The notes below the pieces were generated by a model. The model was not told where the DNA came from. It searched no databases and was given only the letters and a program-made list of their open reading frames with translations. A program made the translations under genes and the position numbers. 64,000 bases of DNA from Mytilus galloprovincialis (Eukaryota; Mollusca; Bivalvia; Mytilida; Mytilidae). Positions 1 to 10,504 of the stretch are shown one piece after another (positions within the stretch are counted from its first letter, which is position 1; each line of letters starts with the position of its first letter). Location: assembly GCF_965363235.1 (NCBI RefSeq), contig NC_134844.1, forward strand, positions 96,310,664-96,374,663, written 5' to 3'.

Positions 1-212
1 ATCATTTTCTATGTTCAGTGGCCCGTGAAAATGGGAGAAAATCTCTAATTTGGAATCAAAATTAGAAGGATCATATCATAGGGAGTTTCAAGTTGATTGG
101 ATTTCCACTTCATCAAAACAACCTCGACCAATCTGAAGCGGGACGAAGGGACGAGCGGACGGACGCACGCACAGACCAGCAAACATAATGCCCATAAATG
201 GGGCATAAAATC
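1..212 (+). repeat. Dispersed repeat, 3' part, pearl-like end
   Basis: This segment matches a second copy at about 47567-47791 over its whole length. It ends in a GACGG-rich stretch (GGACGGACGCACGCACAGACC) followed by a short hairpin built on ATGCCC/GGGCAT and an A run. A tandem-core element with an ACGG-type microsatellite near one end resembles the bivalve 'pearl' family of non-autonomous elements. That family name is a recollection; the two-copy match and the terminal hairpin are seen directly. The window starts inside this copy. Confidence 0.6.
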
Positions 213-540
213 AAAATTCAAGAATCACTCATGTTGAGTGTTCTAAAGAAGGTTGATTTGAAGCATGCGTTTGTACATTTTGGAAAGAGAAAAGATAACA
301 CCAAACATTGTGCTTATGCTTTCGAGCTTTTCAAAAGCTTACAAAACCTTTAAACAGACTTATTAAGAAGGGATATATCTTATCTTATCTTATCTTATCT
401 TATAGTTACGATACTGCTGTCAGGTCATTAAAGATTGCATATTTTGGCTTTAATATTGATTCACTTATAGGGTCTTTGCATCGAAAATAAACACATTTAA
501 AAAATAACAACAGTTGTTGGCATGATACGGGTTATGTTCT
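213..540. other. No gene seen; (CTTAT)n microsatellite
   Basis: AT-rich non-coding sequence. The only structure is a short CTTAT pentanucleotide run near 376-404. The short open frame over it has no recognisable domain. Confidence 0.6.
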
Positions 541-1131
541 TCTCATATATTTTATGATAGTATGATACTAAATCCCTAATGGGAGGGATTGTGCCTGATA
601 TTCATATGATGAAGACATAATCTTTCAATCAGTTTAATTGAGGTCTGGAGCTGGCATGTCAGTTAACTGCTAGTAGTCTGTTGTTATTTATGTACTAGTA
701 TTATTGTCATTTTATTTATTTTCTTTTGTTCCATCTTCTGGACTCGGACTTCTCTTGAACTGAATTTTAATGTGCCGTATTGTTATGCGTTTACTTTTCT
801 ACATTGGCTAGAGGTATGGAGGGAGGGTTGAGATCTCATAAACATGTTTAACCCTGCATGCCGCAATTTTGCGCTTGTCCCAAGTCAGGAGCCTCCGGCT
901 TTTGCTAGTCTTGTATGATTTTTAATTTTAGTTTCTTGTGTATAATTCGGAGTTTAGTATGACGTCCATTATCACTGTACTAGTATACATATTTTAAGGG
1001 GCCAGCTGAAGGACGTCTACGAGTGCAGGAGTTTCTCTCTACATTGAAGACCCATTGGTTGTTGTCTATATTCTATGGTCGGATTGTTGTCGGATTGTTG
1101 TCGCTTTGACATATTTCCTTTCTCAATTTTA
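541..1131 (+). repeat. Dispersed repeat with CCCAAGTCAGGAGCCT block
   Basis: The segment carries the block TGTCCCAAGTCAGGAGCCT near 877-895 and ends in a pyrimidine-rich tail (GTTGTCGCTTTGACATATTT, then TTCTCAATTTTA). The same tail is present at 15966-16020 without the rest of the element. The AGTCAGGA block is shared with the repeat family at 2372, 5640 and 46800. Within the tail the words CGGATTGTTGT are duplicated in tandem. No coding frame is intact. Confidence 0.55.
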
Positions 1132-1785
1132 TTCAGCATATGTTAATTGCCAAAGGCATTAGAGTACAGAGATGGCGTCCAAGAGACTCTATGCAACGTT
1201 AAGATTCATCTGGAGCTTAAACAAGGAAATCGGGAAGACGAGTTTATAACGTAATGGGGCTAAACCACTTGTGGCATATAGACACTAACCATAAGCTTGT
1301 ACGCTGGCGATTCATAATAATAGGTGGTGTTGATGGTTTAAGCATATTGACAATGTTTCTTAAATGCTGTGATAATAACACGTCTCTAACAGTCTTAAAC
1401 TGTTTTTGTCAGGTGTCCCCAACTTCGGTGTGCCTCTAAGGGTTAGATCGGACAGGAGACTGGGAAAAGTGTCAGTTGCAGACTTTATAGTCAGTGAAAG
1501 GGGTGATGGAAGTATGATAACAGGCTTGAGTAACCACAATCAAGGGTTTGAGAGATTATGGAGGGACATATTTGAGGGTGTCCTATGTTATTATTCTATT
1601 ATATGGAAGATCAAGATATTCTAGAACCATTCAACCTTCAGCATTTAGCAGCTCTACATTTCATATATATAGGGGAGATAAACAGAAGGCTTCATTACGG
1701 TGGAAACAGCATGTGCTGGTCATATTATGCGTACAGTTAAATCGTCTCCTTTGATTTTGTGGTCATCTGGCCAACTTCAAAACCC
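1132..1785 (+). pseudogene. Decayed DDE integrase-like transposon gene
   Basis: Translation gives a recognisable integrase-core pattern broken by stops and frame changes. The first frame reads GIRVQRWRPRDSMQR, has two stops, then LWHIDTNHKLVRWRF and LKCCDNN. After a shift near 1410 it reads GVPNFGVPLRVRSDR and ERLWRDIFEGVL. After another shift near 1595 it reads MEDQDILEPFNLQHLAALHF. The HID aspartate, the RSDR aspartate and the ERLWRD glutamate fit the three acidic DDE positions of a transposon/integrase core that I recognise from many fish and mollusc genomes. With at least three stops and two shifts it cannot encode an intact enzyme. The TTTTATTCAG just before its start looks like a splice acceptor, so the parental gene may have been spliced. 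Confidence 0.6.
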
Positions 1786-2371
1786 AGTAGGCATACAACT
1801 TAGTGAAACCAAATTACTGGAGTATGGACTTGAATGACATAATAAATCGAATAACACAGAAGAAGGGGACCGACCAATATTTGCTCCAATTAGCTATTTA
1901 ATCACAGGCATTGTGAGAAGTCAACCGTTCTCATGAAAACTTTGAACTAAATGACTATTTCAAGTTTTTGGAAATTATTACAAGAAATTATTTGTTGATA
2001 AATTAATAACACAAGTTGATCTATAAAATTTCAGTATCGTATAGTTTGTAATAGCCTGTGTTGGCCAGGATGCACTTGGTCAGAACCTTGCTATGAACAT
2101 TTCTATATATAACATTTTATTTTATTGTTAAAGATATTTTCCACAATATCGCTAACATAGATGGTTTTGACCTCAATTTTGACTGACAAAATCAGAGTAT
2201 GGATTCACTCTATGTACACACTCGTGCTCATTTATGAGCATAATGTATAGCACATGAAAGCATACAAATACATGTACAACACTGTGTTCACTGAGTCTTC
2301 TACGATTACAGCACTCATAATACAAAGTGAACTACATTGTTTCAGAAAAAGGAGAATGTTTGGTACCATTA
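1786..2371. other. No gene or repeat recognised
   Basis: AT-rich sequence with stops in all frames. I see no array or inverted repeat here. Confidence 0.5.
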
Positions 2372-2690
2372 AAACGTTTAATGCCGCTGCAAATGTTTGC
2401 ACCTGTCCTAAGTCAGGAATCTGATATACAGTAGTTGTCGTTTGTTTGTGTAATTTATACGTGTTTCTCGTTTCTCGTTTTTTATATTGATTAGACCGTT
2501 GGTTTTCCCGTTTGAATGGAACATGTGACACTAGTAATTTTGGGGCCCTTTGTAGTTTGTTGTTCGGTTTGAGCCAAGGCTCAGTGTTGAAGGCCGTACA
2601 TTGACATTATAATGGTTTACTTTTATAAATTGTTATTTGGATGGAGAGTTGTCTCATTGGCACTCACACCACATCTTCCTATATCTATAT
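2372..2690 (+). repeat. Dispersed repeat family A, copy 1
   Basis: Ordered blocks are shared with copies at 5640-5915, 46790-47355 and, on the other strand, 12990-13200. They are CCTAAGTCAGGAATCTGA, GTTGTCGTTTGTTTGTG, ATTAGACCGTTGGTTTTC, GGGGCCCTTT, GAAGGCCGTACATTGACATT and the terminal GAGTTGTCTCATTGGCACTC plus ACCACATCTTCC. It has no coding capacity and is a non-autonomous mobile repeat of unknown class. Its two end blocks reappear as satellites elsewhere in the window. Confidence 0.7.
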
Positions 2691-4228
2691 ACACCATTGT
2701 ACATAAAGTTTAGGTTCATACATAATTTTTTGGTTTATATCAATCAACTCAAAAGTTGTTTGTTTGCATTTCCATTAAACGAAATCATCCCCTGCCACTA
2801 TCTATATGATGGAAGAAATTTGTCAAAGTTACAACAATTATTTTACACCTTATGTGTAAAAGTCAACAAATATCTGAAGCCTAGGTAAAAAGATAGAAAC
2901 ATGCTTGAGACAAGTTAACACTAAAACGGTAATTTGACCTGACGGTCACGACACACATTCTGGCAATACACTCGTGTGCCATACATCTAAAGTCTAGGTC
3001 AAAAGACAAACAAGGTGTGGCCTGGACAAACGTCACTGAAAAGAAAGAGAGAGAGACTAAAATAACATGTCTCTCTTAAAAGACATAATGGAAGTCAAGT
3101 TCATTGGGTCAAGTTTTTTTTTAGGTTAGGATAAGTGGTGATATAAGCTTACCCCACCTTTGCTTGTGATCTAAAAGCATACTCAAACATTGAAAGTATA
3201 TCTTTATTCAAGCAACTTTTTAACAACTTCAACTAAAGCTAATCAATACAAACAATCAAATATTGTCTATGTACAAATAATGTGCTCCCCAACAAATAAG
3301 GGCACTTCCATGAGAAGGCTATACACAAACCTTCAATTTGTGTCCATAATACTATGAGGTATTTACATCAAAGACCTGATGACATTCAACTGGGTTCAGC
3401 AAACTAATTATAAATAGTGTAAAATAGATCAATAGATGCATTTGTTGACCCTATGTTGCATGTAGGTTCGTCCTATAAAATTTTAAGTCTATTTATGACC
3501 ATTTAACTCTGGTCTTGAAATTCAATAAGTTCTTCCTCTTTTGTGTTCAAAATGTTGTTGTTCTGCATGTAGATAATAGTTATCAAAGGTACCAGATAAG
3601 CTTTTTCATATTTTAGAAAAAAGTAAAATCACAAAAATACTGAACTTAGAGGAAGATCAATTGGGAAAGTCCATTAGAAGTTACCCTAACATGCTACTAG
3701 GCTAGTATGCCTTAAATGTTTTCATGTGTGCTTAATTTTAGTTGTGCTTCAGCTTTGGGTTGTTTAGATATGTATTTTAGTAGTGCTTTGCATAATTTTC
3801 AATGTGCATATGCTGTTATATATCTTGTCTGCATGTTTGTGTGTTTAAATGTTGTGTTTATGTTATTTATATTCGGTAAAAAGCTCTTAAGAGCTTATGT
3901 TTGTATTCTAAAATCAAAATAAAACTTTCGTATTCGTATTCGTTTTTTCATGGGAAAAAAGTTCAAGAATATTGGACATTTCCAAGCGAGATAACCCAAG
4001 TTAATTGTTTAAGAAATTTTATAAAAACTCTGATACATTTGTGTAGTTTTAAATTGCTCACCGAGATATATATTTGTATTATGACACATGATATCTCGTA
4101 TGTGTATTTAAATAAAGTCTTCATAATTTTGGTAAATTGTCATAACATTGGTTTTGCATGTATCTGTGTTATTCTATTATCGATAGAACTTTCAATAAAA
4201 ATTACCACTTTTTATTTCTAAATAATGA
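2691..4228. other. No gene seen; AT-rich, minor repeat fragment
   Basis: Short open frames at 3716-3922 and 3901-4221 are low-complexity AT-rich translations without domains. Around 3620-3680 there is a piece of the repeat also seen at 57410-57480 (AAAATCACAAAAATACTGAA). Nothing else is recognised. Confidence 0.5.
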
Positions 4229-4683
4229 AAGTGGGCAAAGATTGATTGATTGATTGTTGGTTGCTTAACGTCCAGTGGCAAATATTTCATGCATATTCAG
4301 GACGAGAACAAGTTCACAATAAATACAATAGGTAGGTTGTTGTAATTGAGGCCATCTAGGATGATGGACGGGGAAATTTAGACTGCCACTGGAAAATGAG
4401 GGTATATTGGATAGAGACAGAAATTTTGCCTTGCAACAGGCCACCTACGGACCCCTCAAAGAGTTGTTGCAAGGGTTCTTAACGTGCAAAGAGCGTGGCA
4501 CTCTCTTTACACGAGGCATCGGATTTAACGTCCCCCTTCTGACCGGACGTGACTGCGAACTTGATACATCCCGCACAGCCAAACGGACGCCCCACTTCAG
4601 CAAGCGTTTTACTGCCGGTCGGGAGAAGACCAAGTGACCATATTTCTATACCCCAGTCACCCTTGGGGTGAAGTGGGCAAAGA
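4229..4683 (-). mobile_element. SINE-like retroposon with 13-bp TSD
   Basis: A GC-richer 429-bp insert (4242-4670) is flanked by identical 13-bp direct repeats AAGTGGGCAAAGA at 4229-4241 and 4671-4683. On the minus strand it ends in (CAAT)n directly before the target duplication, as a retroposon with a simple-repeat tail would, and starts at a CACCCCAAGGG hairpin. A long target duplication plus a simple-repeat tail point to LINE-mediated insertion. The two overlapping opposite-strand open frames inside (4407-4637, 4445-4633) are therefore probably fortuitous. I see no clear tRNA-like A/B box. The identity of the two duplications suggests a fairly recent insertion. Confidence 0.75.
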
Positions 4684-5342
4684 AGAAACTTTTATAAAGT
4701 CAACCTTTCTAGTATGTCGATCTATTTGTATACTGAACATACAACATCTGCCGAACGGAGGTTTGGAGTTTGCATTTCAAAATGCAGTTGACAACAGAAA
4801 ACTTTGATTTAAAATTTATAAAAATCTAAATAATTAGATTATTTTCTCATTTTACAATCTTATCTGCTATGAAAGAATTAACTGCGGCGGAAAATGGAAT
4901 TTTTATGATTTTTTAAAGCATCAATCCATAGTCAAAGTTACATTATCCACCCACAATAGAAACATAGGGGAAAAAGAATGAAAATATGAATGTTATTTTC
5001 AAATGCTATGACAACAGTAAACGCTGACTGAATTTTTTTGTTGTTGAAGATTGATATTTGGAAATCCTTCTAAAAGTTCACTTACTATGGATTTCTTTTA
5101 TCCCATTTAAGGTTAAAAAGATATATTAAAAACTATAACAGGGTATAAGTGTTTCCCGTTTACATCAATGATAACTATTTATAAGATTTATCAATGAAAT
5201 AGCATTTGCACTGATTAATGTAAAAAAAGTTATAAATGTCCTTCATTCTTGTATACCAATTTTGATGTTGTTCTGATGATATAAAAATGTAAATTCAAAA
5301 TTGCAGAGGACTCCCGAGCTACTCGAAATTGATAAAGCAAAG
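4684..5342. other. No gene or repeat recognised
   Basis: AT-rich intergenic sequence with stops in all frames. Confidence 0.5.
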
Positions 5343-5604
5343 TATAATGTTAAAGTACCATCGTATAATGTCAAAGTACCATCATATTATGTCAAAGTAC
5401 CATTGTATAATGTCAAAGTATCATCATATAATGTCAAAGTACCATCATATAATGTCAAAGTACCATCGTATAATGTCAAAGTACCATCATATAATGTCAA
5501 AGTACCATCATATAATGTCAAAGTACCATCGTATAATGTCAAAGTACCATCGTATAATGTCAAAGTACCTTCGTATAATGTCAAAGTACCATCATATAAT
5601 GAAA
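5343..5604. repeat. 21-bp tandem array, about 12 units
   Basis: Head-to-tail copies of a 21-bp unit built on AATGTCAAAGTACCATC with a variable ATAT/GTAT junction. Because 21 is a multiple of three, several frames stay open on both strands and give artificial proteins such as repeated NVKVPSY. No start context, splice context or domain suggests that any of these is a gene. Confidence 0.9.
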
Positions 5605-5639
5605 GTTTTAACATAAGGCAGTTCCGGCGTTCCATATAA

Positions 5640-5915
5640 ACCCGCTACATTTGTTTGCAACTGTCAGGAACCTGATGTTCAGTGGCTGTCGTTTGTTGAT
5701 GTGGTTCGCCATTTTTATAAAGATTAGACCTTTGGTTTAACTGTTTGAATGGTTTAACACTTGTCATATGCGGGGCCCTTTATATCTTGCTGCGCGGTGT
5801 GAACCAAGGCGCCGTGTTAAAGGCCGTACTTTGACATTTAATGGTTTACTTTTTTCATATTCTGACTTTGATGGTGAGTTGTCTCATTGGCACCCATACC
5901 ACATCTCACATATAT
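5640..5915 (+). repeat. Dispersed repeat family A, copy 2
   Basis: Same block order as the copy at 2372-2690: TGTCAGGAACCTGATG, GTTGTTGATGTGG, TTAGACCTTTGGTTTAAC, GGGGCCCTTTATA, AAAGGCCGTACTTTGACATT and GAGTTGTCTCATTGGCACCC. It follows the 21-bp array almost directly. Confidence 0.7.
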
Positions 5916-6235
5916 ATCCATCTCCCTGTTAATACAAATGAACAAAATATTACATATTTCAAATATGGTTTGGTTTAAATTGTAAATTCTGCGAACAATT
6001 TTTATTTTATTTTGTCAAATTGGCCATCAAAGACTTCTTGAACGAAACGTAACACGTAAATACCAGTGAAAAAAACAATACAATATTGTTTTGGAAAATA
6101 CAGTTAGATCTCAGTATACCTGCGAGTGAAACAAACTTATTGGTTCGAATAATTCAACATTTTATAAACCGTAAACGTAAAACAACTGTTACATATCAAT
6201 GCTATTGCATGTCAACATAAGAGTGCTGAATACAA

Positions 6236-6620
6236 CTTATACCCTCGGGAAGGGTGAGAGAAGGGTGAGAGAAGTTGTTCACCAGCAGTGGCATTAACAA
6301 AGTGGTTACCCATGATGGTCAGTACTGATACCCTCGGGAAGGGGGAGAGAAGTCGTTCATCGGCAGTGGCATCAACCAAGTGGTTCACCCATGATGGTCA
6401 GTTTGCTACGTATCGATTGGTTCACCAGCAGTGGCATCAACCAAGTGGTTCACCCATGATGGTCGTGCAGTGTGCTACGTATTGGTTGGTTCACTAGTAG
6501 TGGCATCAACCAAGCGGTTCACCCATGATGGTCAGTGTGCTACGTATCGGTTGGTTCACCAGTAGTGGCATCAGCCAAGTGGCTCACTTATGATGGTCAG
6601 TGTGCTACGTATCGGTTTGT
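6236..6620 (+). repeat. About 65-bp tandem array, six units
   Basis: Irregular head-to-tail units built on CACCAGCAGTGGCATCAACC, GTGGTTCACCCATGATGGTC and GTGCTACGTATCGGTTGG. The first units also carry ACCCTCGGGAAGGG. The word order CCTCGGG - ACCAGCAGTGGCAT - ACC - GTGG is also found at 55530-55565, inside the ribozyme-bearing repeat, so this satellite seems to derive from that repeat. The open frames at 6288-6497 and 6535-6789 are by-products of the array. Confidence 0.8.
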
Positions 6621-6680
6621 TTTAATCAAAATATTGATTCCAACAACAACAACAAAACACACAAAATATATAAAATTCGT

Positions 6681-7545
6681 AAGGGTTCCACGGAACCCAG
6701 TGTCTCGCCTACTTTTGCTGTCAATCGCAGACTCAACAAAAATGAGGAAAAACATCAATAAAAATTTCCCTCTCGATACTGTCTTTTGATTGAAAGAAGC
6801 TTCTAAGCTTGGTAAAAAAATCCAGGATAGTTTATGAATCTAATAAATGTTTTATAAACTTTAACTGCAGACTGTATGTAATGTTAACTGGAAGAAAAAC
6901 TAAGTCCATTTATAAGTAAAATACGCCGAAAAAGTGATTTTTTTTTTTACAAAATTTACTTCTGAATAATATCTTATGATCAGAAACAAGCTTTTGTTTA
7001 AGTTTGGTAGAAATCCAGGATAGTTTAAGAACATTATAAAAATTTTAAAAACTTAAACCACAGAGTGAATGTTTTGTTTCTGGCAAAAAAACTAAGTCCA
7101 TTGGCATTTATAAGTAAAATACGGAAAAGTGGAAATTTATTTTTACAAAATTTTCTTCTTGATACTATCTTATGATCATAAACAAGCTTCTGTCCAAGTT
7201 TGTAACAAATCAAGGATAGTTTATGAAAGTTATTAAAATTTTAAAAACTTAAACCACAGAGTGAATGTAATGTTTCCTCGCAGAAAAAAACTAAGTCCAT
7301 TTATAAGTAAAATACGGAAAAAATGGAATTTTATTTTTACAAAATTTACTTCTGGATACTTTCTTATGATCATAAACAAGCTTCTATCCAAGTTTGGTAG
7401 AAATTCAGTATAGTTTAAGAAAGTTATTAAAATTTCAAAAACTTTAACCACAGAGTGAATATTTGTGGACGCCGCCGACGACGACGGAATGTAGGATCGC
7501 TTAGTCTCGCTTTTTCGACTATATAAAGTCGAAGGCTCGACAAAA
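6681..7545 (+). mobile_element. Tandem-core element, family B, copy 1
   Basis: It starts at a hairpin GGGTTCCACGGAACCC followed by CAGTGTCTCGCCTACTTTTG. Several tandem cores of roughly 140 bp follow (words CTAAGTCCATTTATAAGTAA, CTTATGATCATAAACAAGCT, ACTTAAACCACAGAGTGAAT). It ends in a GCCGCCGACGACGACGG stretch and the hairpin TTTCGAC...GTCGAAGGCTCGACAAAAA. A second copy lies at 57754-58606. No coding frame is intact. Terminal hairpins, internal tandem cores and a trinucleotide-rich patch fit a non-autonomous, possibly rolling-circle-type element; the class is inferred. Confidence 0.75.
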
Positions 7546-7589
7546 ATCTTTTAATGGCATTTTCTCTTTTTCAGTGTCAAGCAACGATT

Positions 7590-8330
7590 TCTACCTTGTA
7601 AGGAGCTTTTCAGGATGAATGAAAAGAAGCTAGCATTATACGTAACTTCACATTCCGCTTAACTTCTAGATGATGTCTTCTCACTAAATAATTCAAAGTT
7701 TGGCAACTGTGTTAAACGTTAACGCACCCATCAGATCGAACTTGAAATAAAGATCACAACAAAAACAGTAGTTATAAGTCTGCCTGATATCTTGACTCGA
7801 ATCTAGAAATTGAAAATGAACTCATCTTTACGACAAAAGAGATGATTTCAGCCAAGTCCCAATTGTGAACTTTACATTTCTATTTTACAACATTCCAGCA
7901 GCACCTGCATATGATATGGAGTATTCATCTCCCAATTGATACGATAGTCCAGAGGTGGCATTTCCTCGACAGAGGCTTGGGTTGCTGTTTATTAAGAAGA
8001 TAGTAAACTGAAAGTGCTAAGTGGTGAAGTTGAAATCAGCCTTTCTCACATTCTACGTACGCTATCAGGAGTTGGTTGACCGTTATGGAATATCTATATC
8101 ACAGATGACGACGGAGCTTCGTAGCTTCAATGCTGATTTTCCTCGAATGTGACCTACCGAATATTAGATTAATCACCGGATTTGTACTGGCATGAGCAAC
8201 ACCATGGGTTCCACATGTGGATAAGGATCTGTTTGTGCCATGATATTGTCAGTTTCGTTAAACTTATGAGTTTAAATATATCTTTCGCCTCTAGATCTCT
8301 TGTGTGAACTTATTTGTAAATAATGTTTTG
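7590..8330 (+). pseudogene. Penelope-like RT relic, copy 1
   Basis: Broken translation of this stretch contains fragments in the same order as the better RT relics at 42.5 and 62 kb: a degraded DVFSLNNSKFG, then LRQKR, INF-like and YGVFISQLIR-type pieces, then LTFYVRYQELVDRYG. Stops occur every 10-30 residues. It is the 3' third of an RT gene plus its downstream non-coding part, and it is dead. Confidence 0.55.
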
Positions 8331-9400
8331 TGGGTCAGATTTACTTTACTATAGTTATTTCCACAAAAACACAAAACTAGAGATTCTCAAAATCCTGTGT
8401 CGCTCACCTCTACTTTGGTTTTGGAAATAATGTATTTTTAAATAGATTACAATCATTACAGATACCATATTTATAATGTATCAGTATATTCGGGTGAGGG
8501 GGTGGGGGTGATTTTTGAAAATAAATAACTCAGCCTTGATCATCACAAAAATAAATGGTTTGTTCAATGGTAGTTTGAAAATAAATTACCTGACATGCAA
8601 TGTATTGAAAATAAATAACTCAGCAGGTCTGAATGAAAGTATGAGATGGCACCAGATTCTTGATAAATTCATTCATTCATTAAAAAAAATCGTGAAACAC
8701 TTCCCAAATCTTTTAATAATAAAAGTATCTATAATACTAAAATTACGAGGTCCAATTTGTCAGCCGTCATGGGGTAAAAACGACAAATCTAAGAATTCAA
8801 CTTTATATAAAGCTAACATAGGACAATGGTGTAGATTACAAATTACACCAACCTAGACCCTCTTGTTTTTCACATATTATTAATCATTGCCAATAATTCA
8901 CAAGTTCCGGGTCGAATACCGATACCAATAGCATATTCACCTGTTACCTATTAGGTGGCACGGTAGTATTTCCTGGCTCATAAGGGATAATGATAGCCTT
9001 TTTAGAATTTTCACCACTTTCTAACACTGCAAAAAATTCTACATTTACATTTAACTAAAGTACATTCATTTTACTATTCAGAAATGCATTTGAATATGTA
9101 TCATGACCGTTTACTTTTTTTTGCTATTTTTAATAACCTAAGGCCACTAGTACTTTTAGGTCTTTTATGGTGCAGTGAATACAAAATTAAAAAAAAAATC
9201 TCAAAAATTCATTTTCATCTGTATGTAAAATTATTTTATATTTTTCTACACCTGATTCATCCCTCAGTTTCAGTTGATACTGTATTTTTTTGTCCAATCA
9301 CACTGTTTAGATACATTTACCTAAGTGGGTACACAAAAGAGCATCCTAAATTCTGGAATGCAAATACTACTGTGCCACCATTACCTTATCTGTACGTTCC
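8331..9400. other. No gene seen; fragment of family C end
   Basis: Around 8377-8440 there is a decayed copy of the hairpin-type 5' end seen intact at 41623 (ATTCTCAAAATCCTGTGTCG, CTCACCTCTAC). The remainder, including the open frames at 8515-8856 and 9084-9416, is AT-rich and has no recognisable domain. Confidence 0.45.
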
Positions 9401-9597
9401 GCATCTGACAGGCTAACCAAACGGTGTATTTAGGATTTTGCATCTGACAGGCTAACCAAACGGTGTATTTAGGATTTTGCATCTGACAGGCTAACCAAAC
9501 GGTGTATTTAGGATTTTGCATCTGACAGGCTAACCAAACGGTGTATTTAGGATTTTGCATCTGACAGGCTAACCAAACGGTGTATTTATGATTTTGC
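9401..9597. repeat. 39-bp tandem array, five units
   Basis: Five nearly identical copies of a 39-bp unit built on GCATCTGACAGGCTAACCAA and ACGGTGTATTTAGGATTTT. The unit length is a multiple of three, which keeps a minus-strand frame open (9381-9665, repeated KYTVWLACQM). It is not a gene. The copies are nearly identical, so the expansion is recent. Confidence 0.9.
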
Positions 9598-10504
9598 TTT
9601 ATACACGGGTCATAATCACAGGGTTGTCTACTAAATTCAATCATGTCACGGACCCGCGATATCACGGGTGTGTTCTAGTATATATTTGTAATTAAGATAT
9701 ACTTAAAATGTCTGAAAATTGGTTTCATTTAACTTTAGGTATTTTTTCTCAGGAACACTTATCTCACTTTTATTAAGGGCCTTACGTAACTACATTGAGG
9801 CAAATGCCTCGATCATGTAGGCAATTTCAAAACCAAATGCTTGTCTCCATATCAAATTGTGTTCACGGCAAGTGTCTTGCAAGAAGCAAGATGAACTGTT
9901 CTCCCTTAGACACAGTCCCTGATTTTTCGGGATCAATGTTTCTTATTCATTTGTCTTTTGTTCATGGATTGCACTTCTGTATTCTGTTAGTGTTGCATTC
10001 CTTTTGTAATCTAGTAATTTTGTTATGAACTTGATCAAGAGTTTAAAAAAAACCAGCAGCCACAGACTTAACTATGTGAATTCCATTTTTACTTTATCAT
10101 GCACATCGGTCTTTTGATGTTGTCCCTAGAAACTTAAGTCTTACACTGAATTTATACATTTTGCTTTGAGATCAAAATATTGTCAAAAAATTATTAATAC
10201 AAAACTTGCATTTTCAGATTATGAAAGGATCTTCGGAACACTCAGAAAGCATGATTTTGTATCATTTGTTCTATATCTTCTTGTGATTCAGTTGCTCCAA
10301 AACCTTTTAAAAAAAGGGTTTCTACAACCAAACTTTAATACTGTGTATGTATGCAATACATGTACATTTTGTGTATATGCAGTTCGGAATATAGAAGATT
10401 CATTTCTGCAGAGGATGGTGATTAATTCTGATTACATGGTACATAATGACTTGACTATACATGAGTTATTTATAATACACAAACAATTTAAAAATAACTT
10501 ATTT
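9598..10504. other. No gene recognised
   Basis: AT-rich sequence. The open frames at 9795-10028 and the first part of 10166-10615 have no recognisable domain. Confidence 0.45.

Noticed and set aside
4407..4637. 76-residue basic protein inside the SINE-like insert
   Set aside because: It overlaps an antisense frame of similar length and is bounded by a retroposon with target duplications; GC-rich sequence simply lacks stops.
5301..5639. Three overlapping repetitive proteins in the 21-bp array
   Set aside because: Frames open on both strands purely because the unit is 21 bp; no start context, signal or domain.
6130..6160. GGTTCGAAT resembling a tRNA T-arm
   Set aside because: No acceptor-stem pairing or A box upstream; no tRNA gene found in the window.
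9381..9665. CRISPR-like regular repeat (39-bp period)
   Set aside because: There are no unique spacers; it is a simple tandem array, and the DNA is animal.
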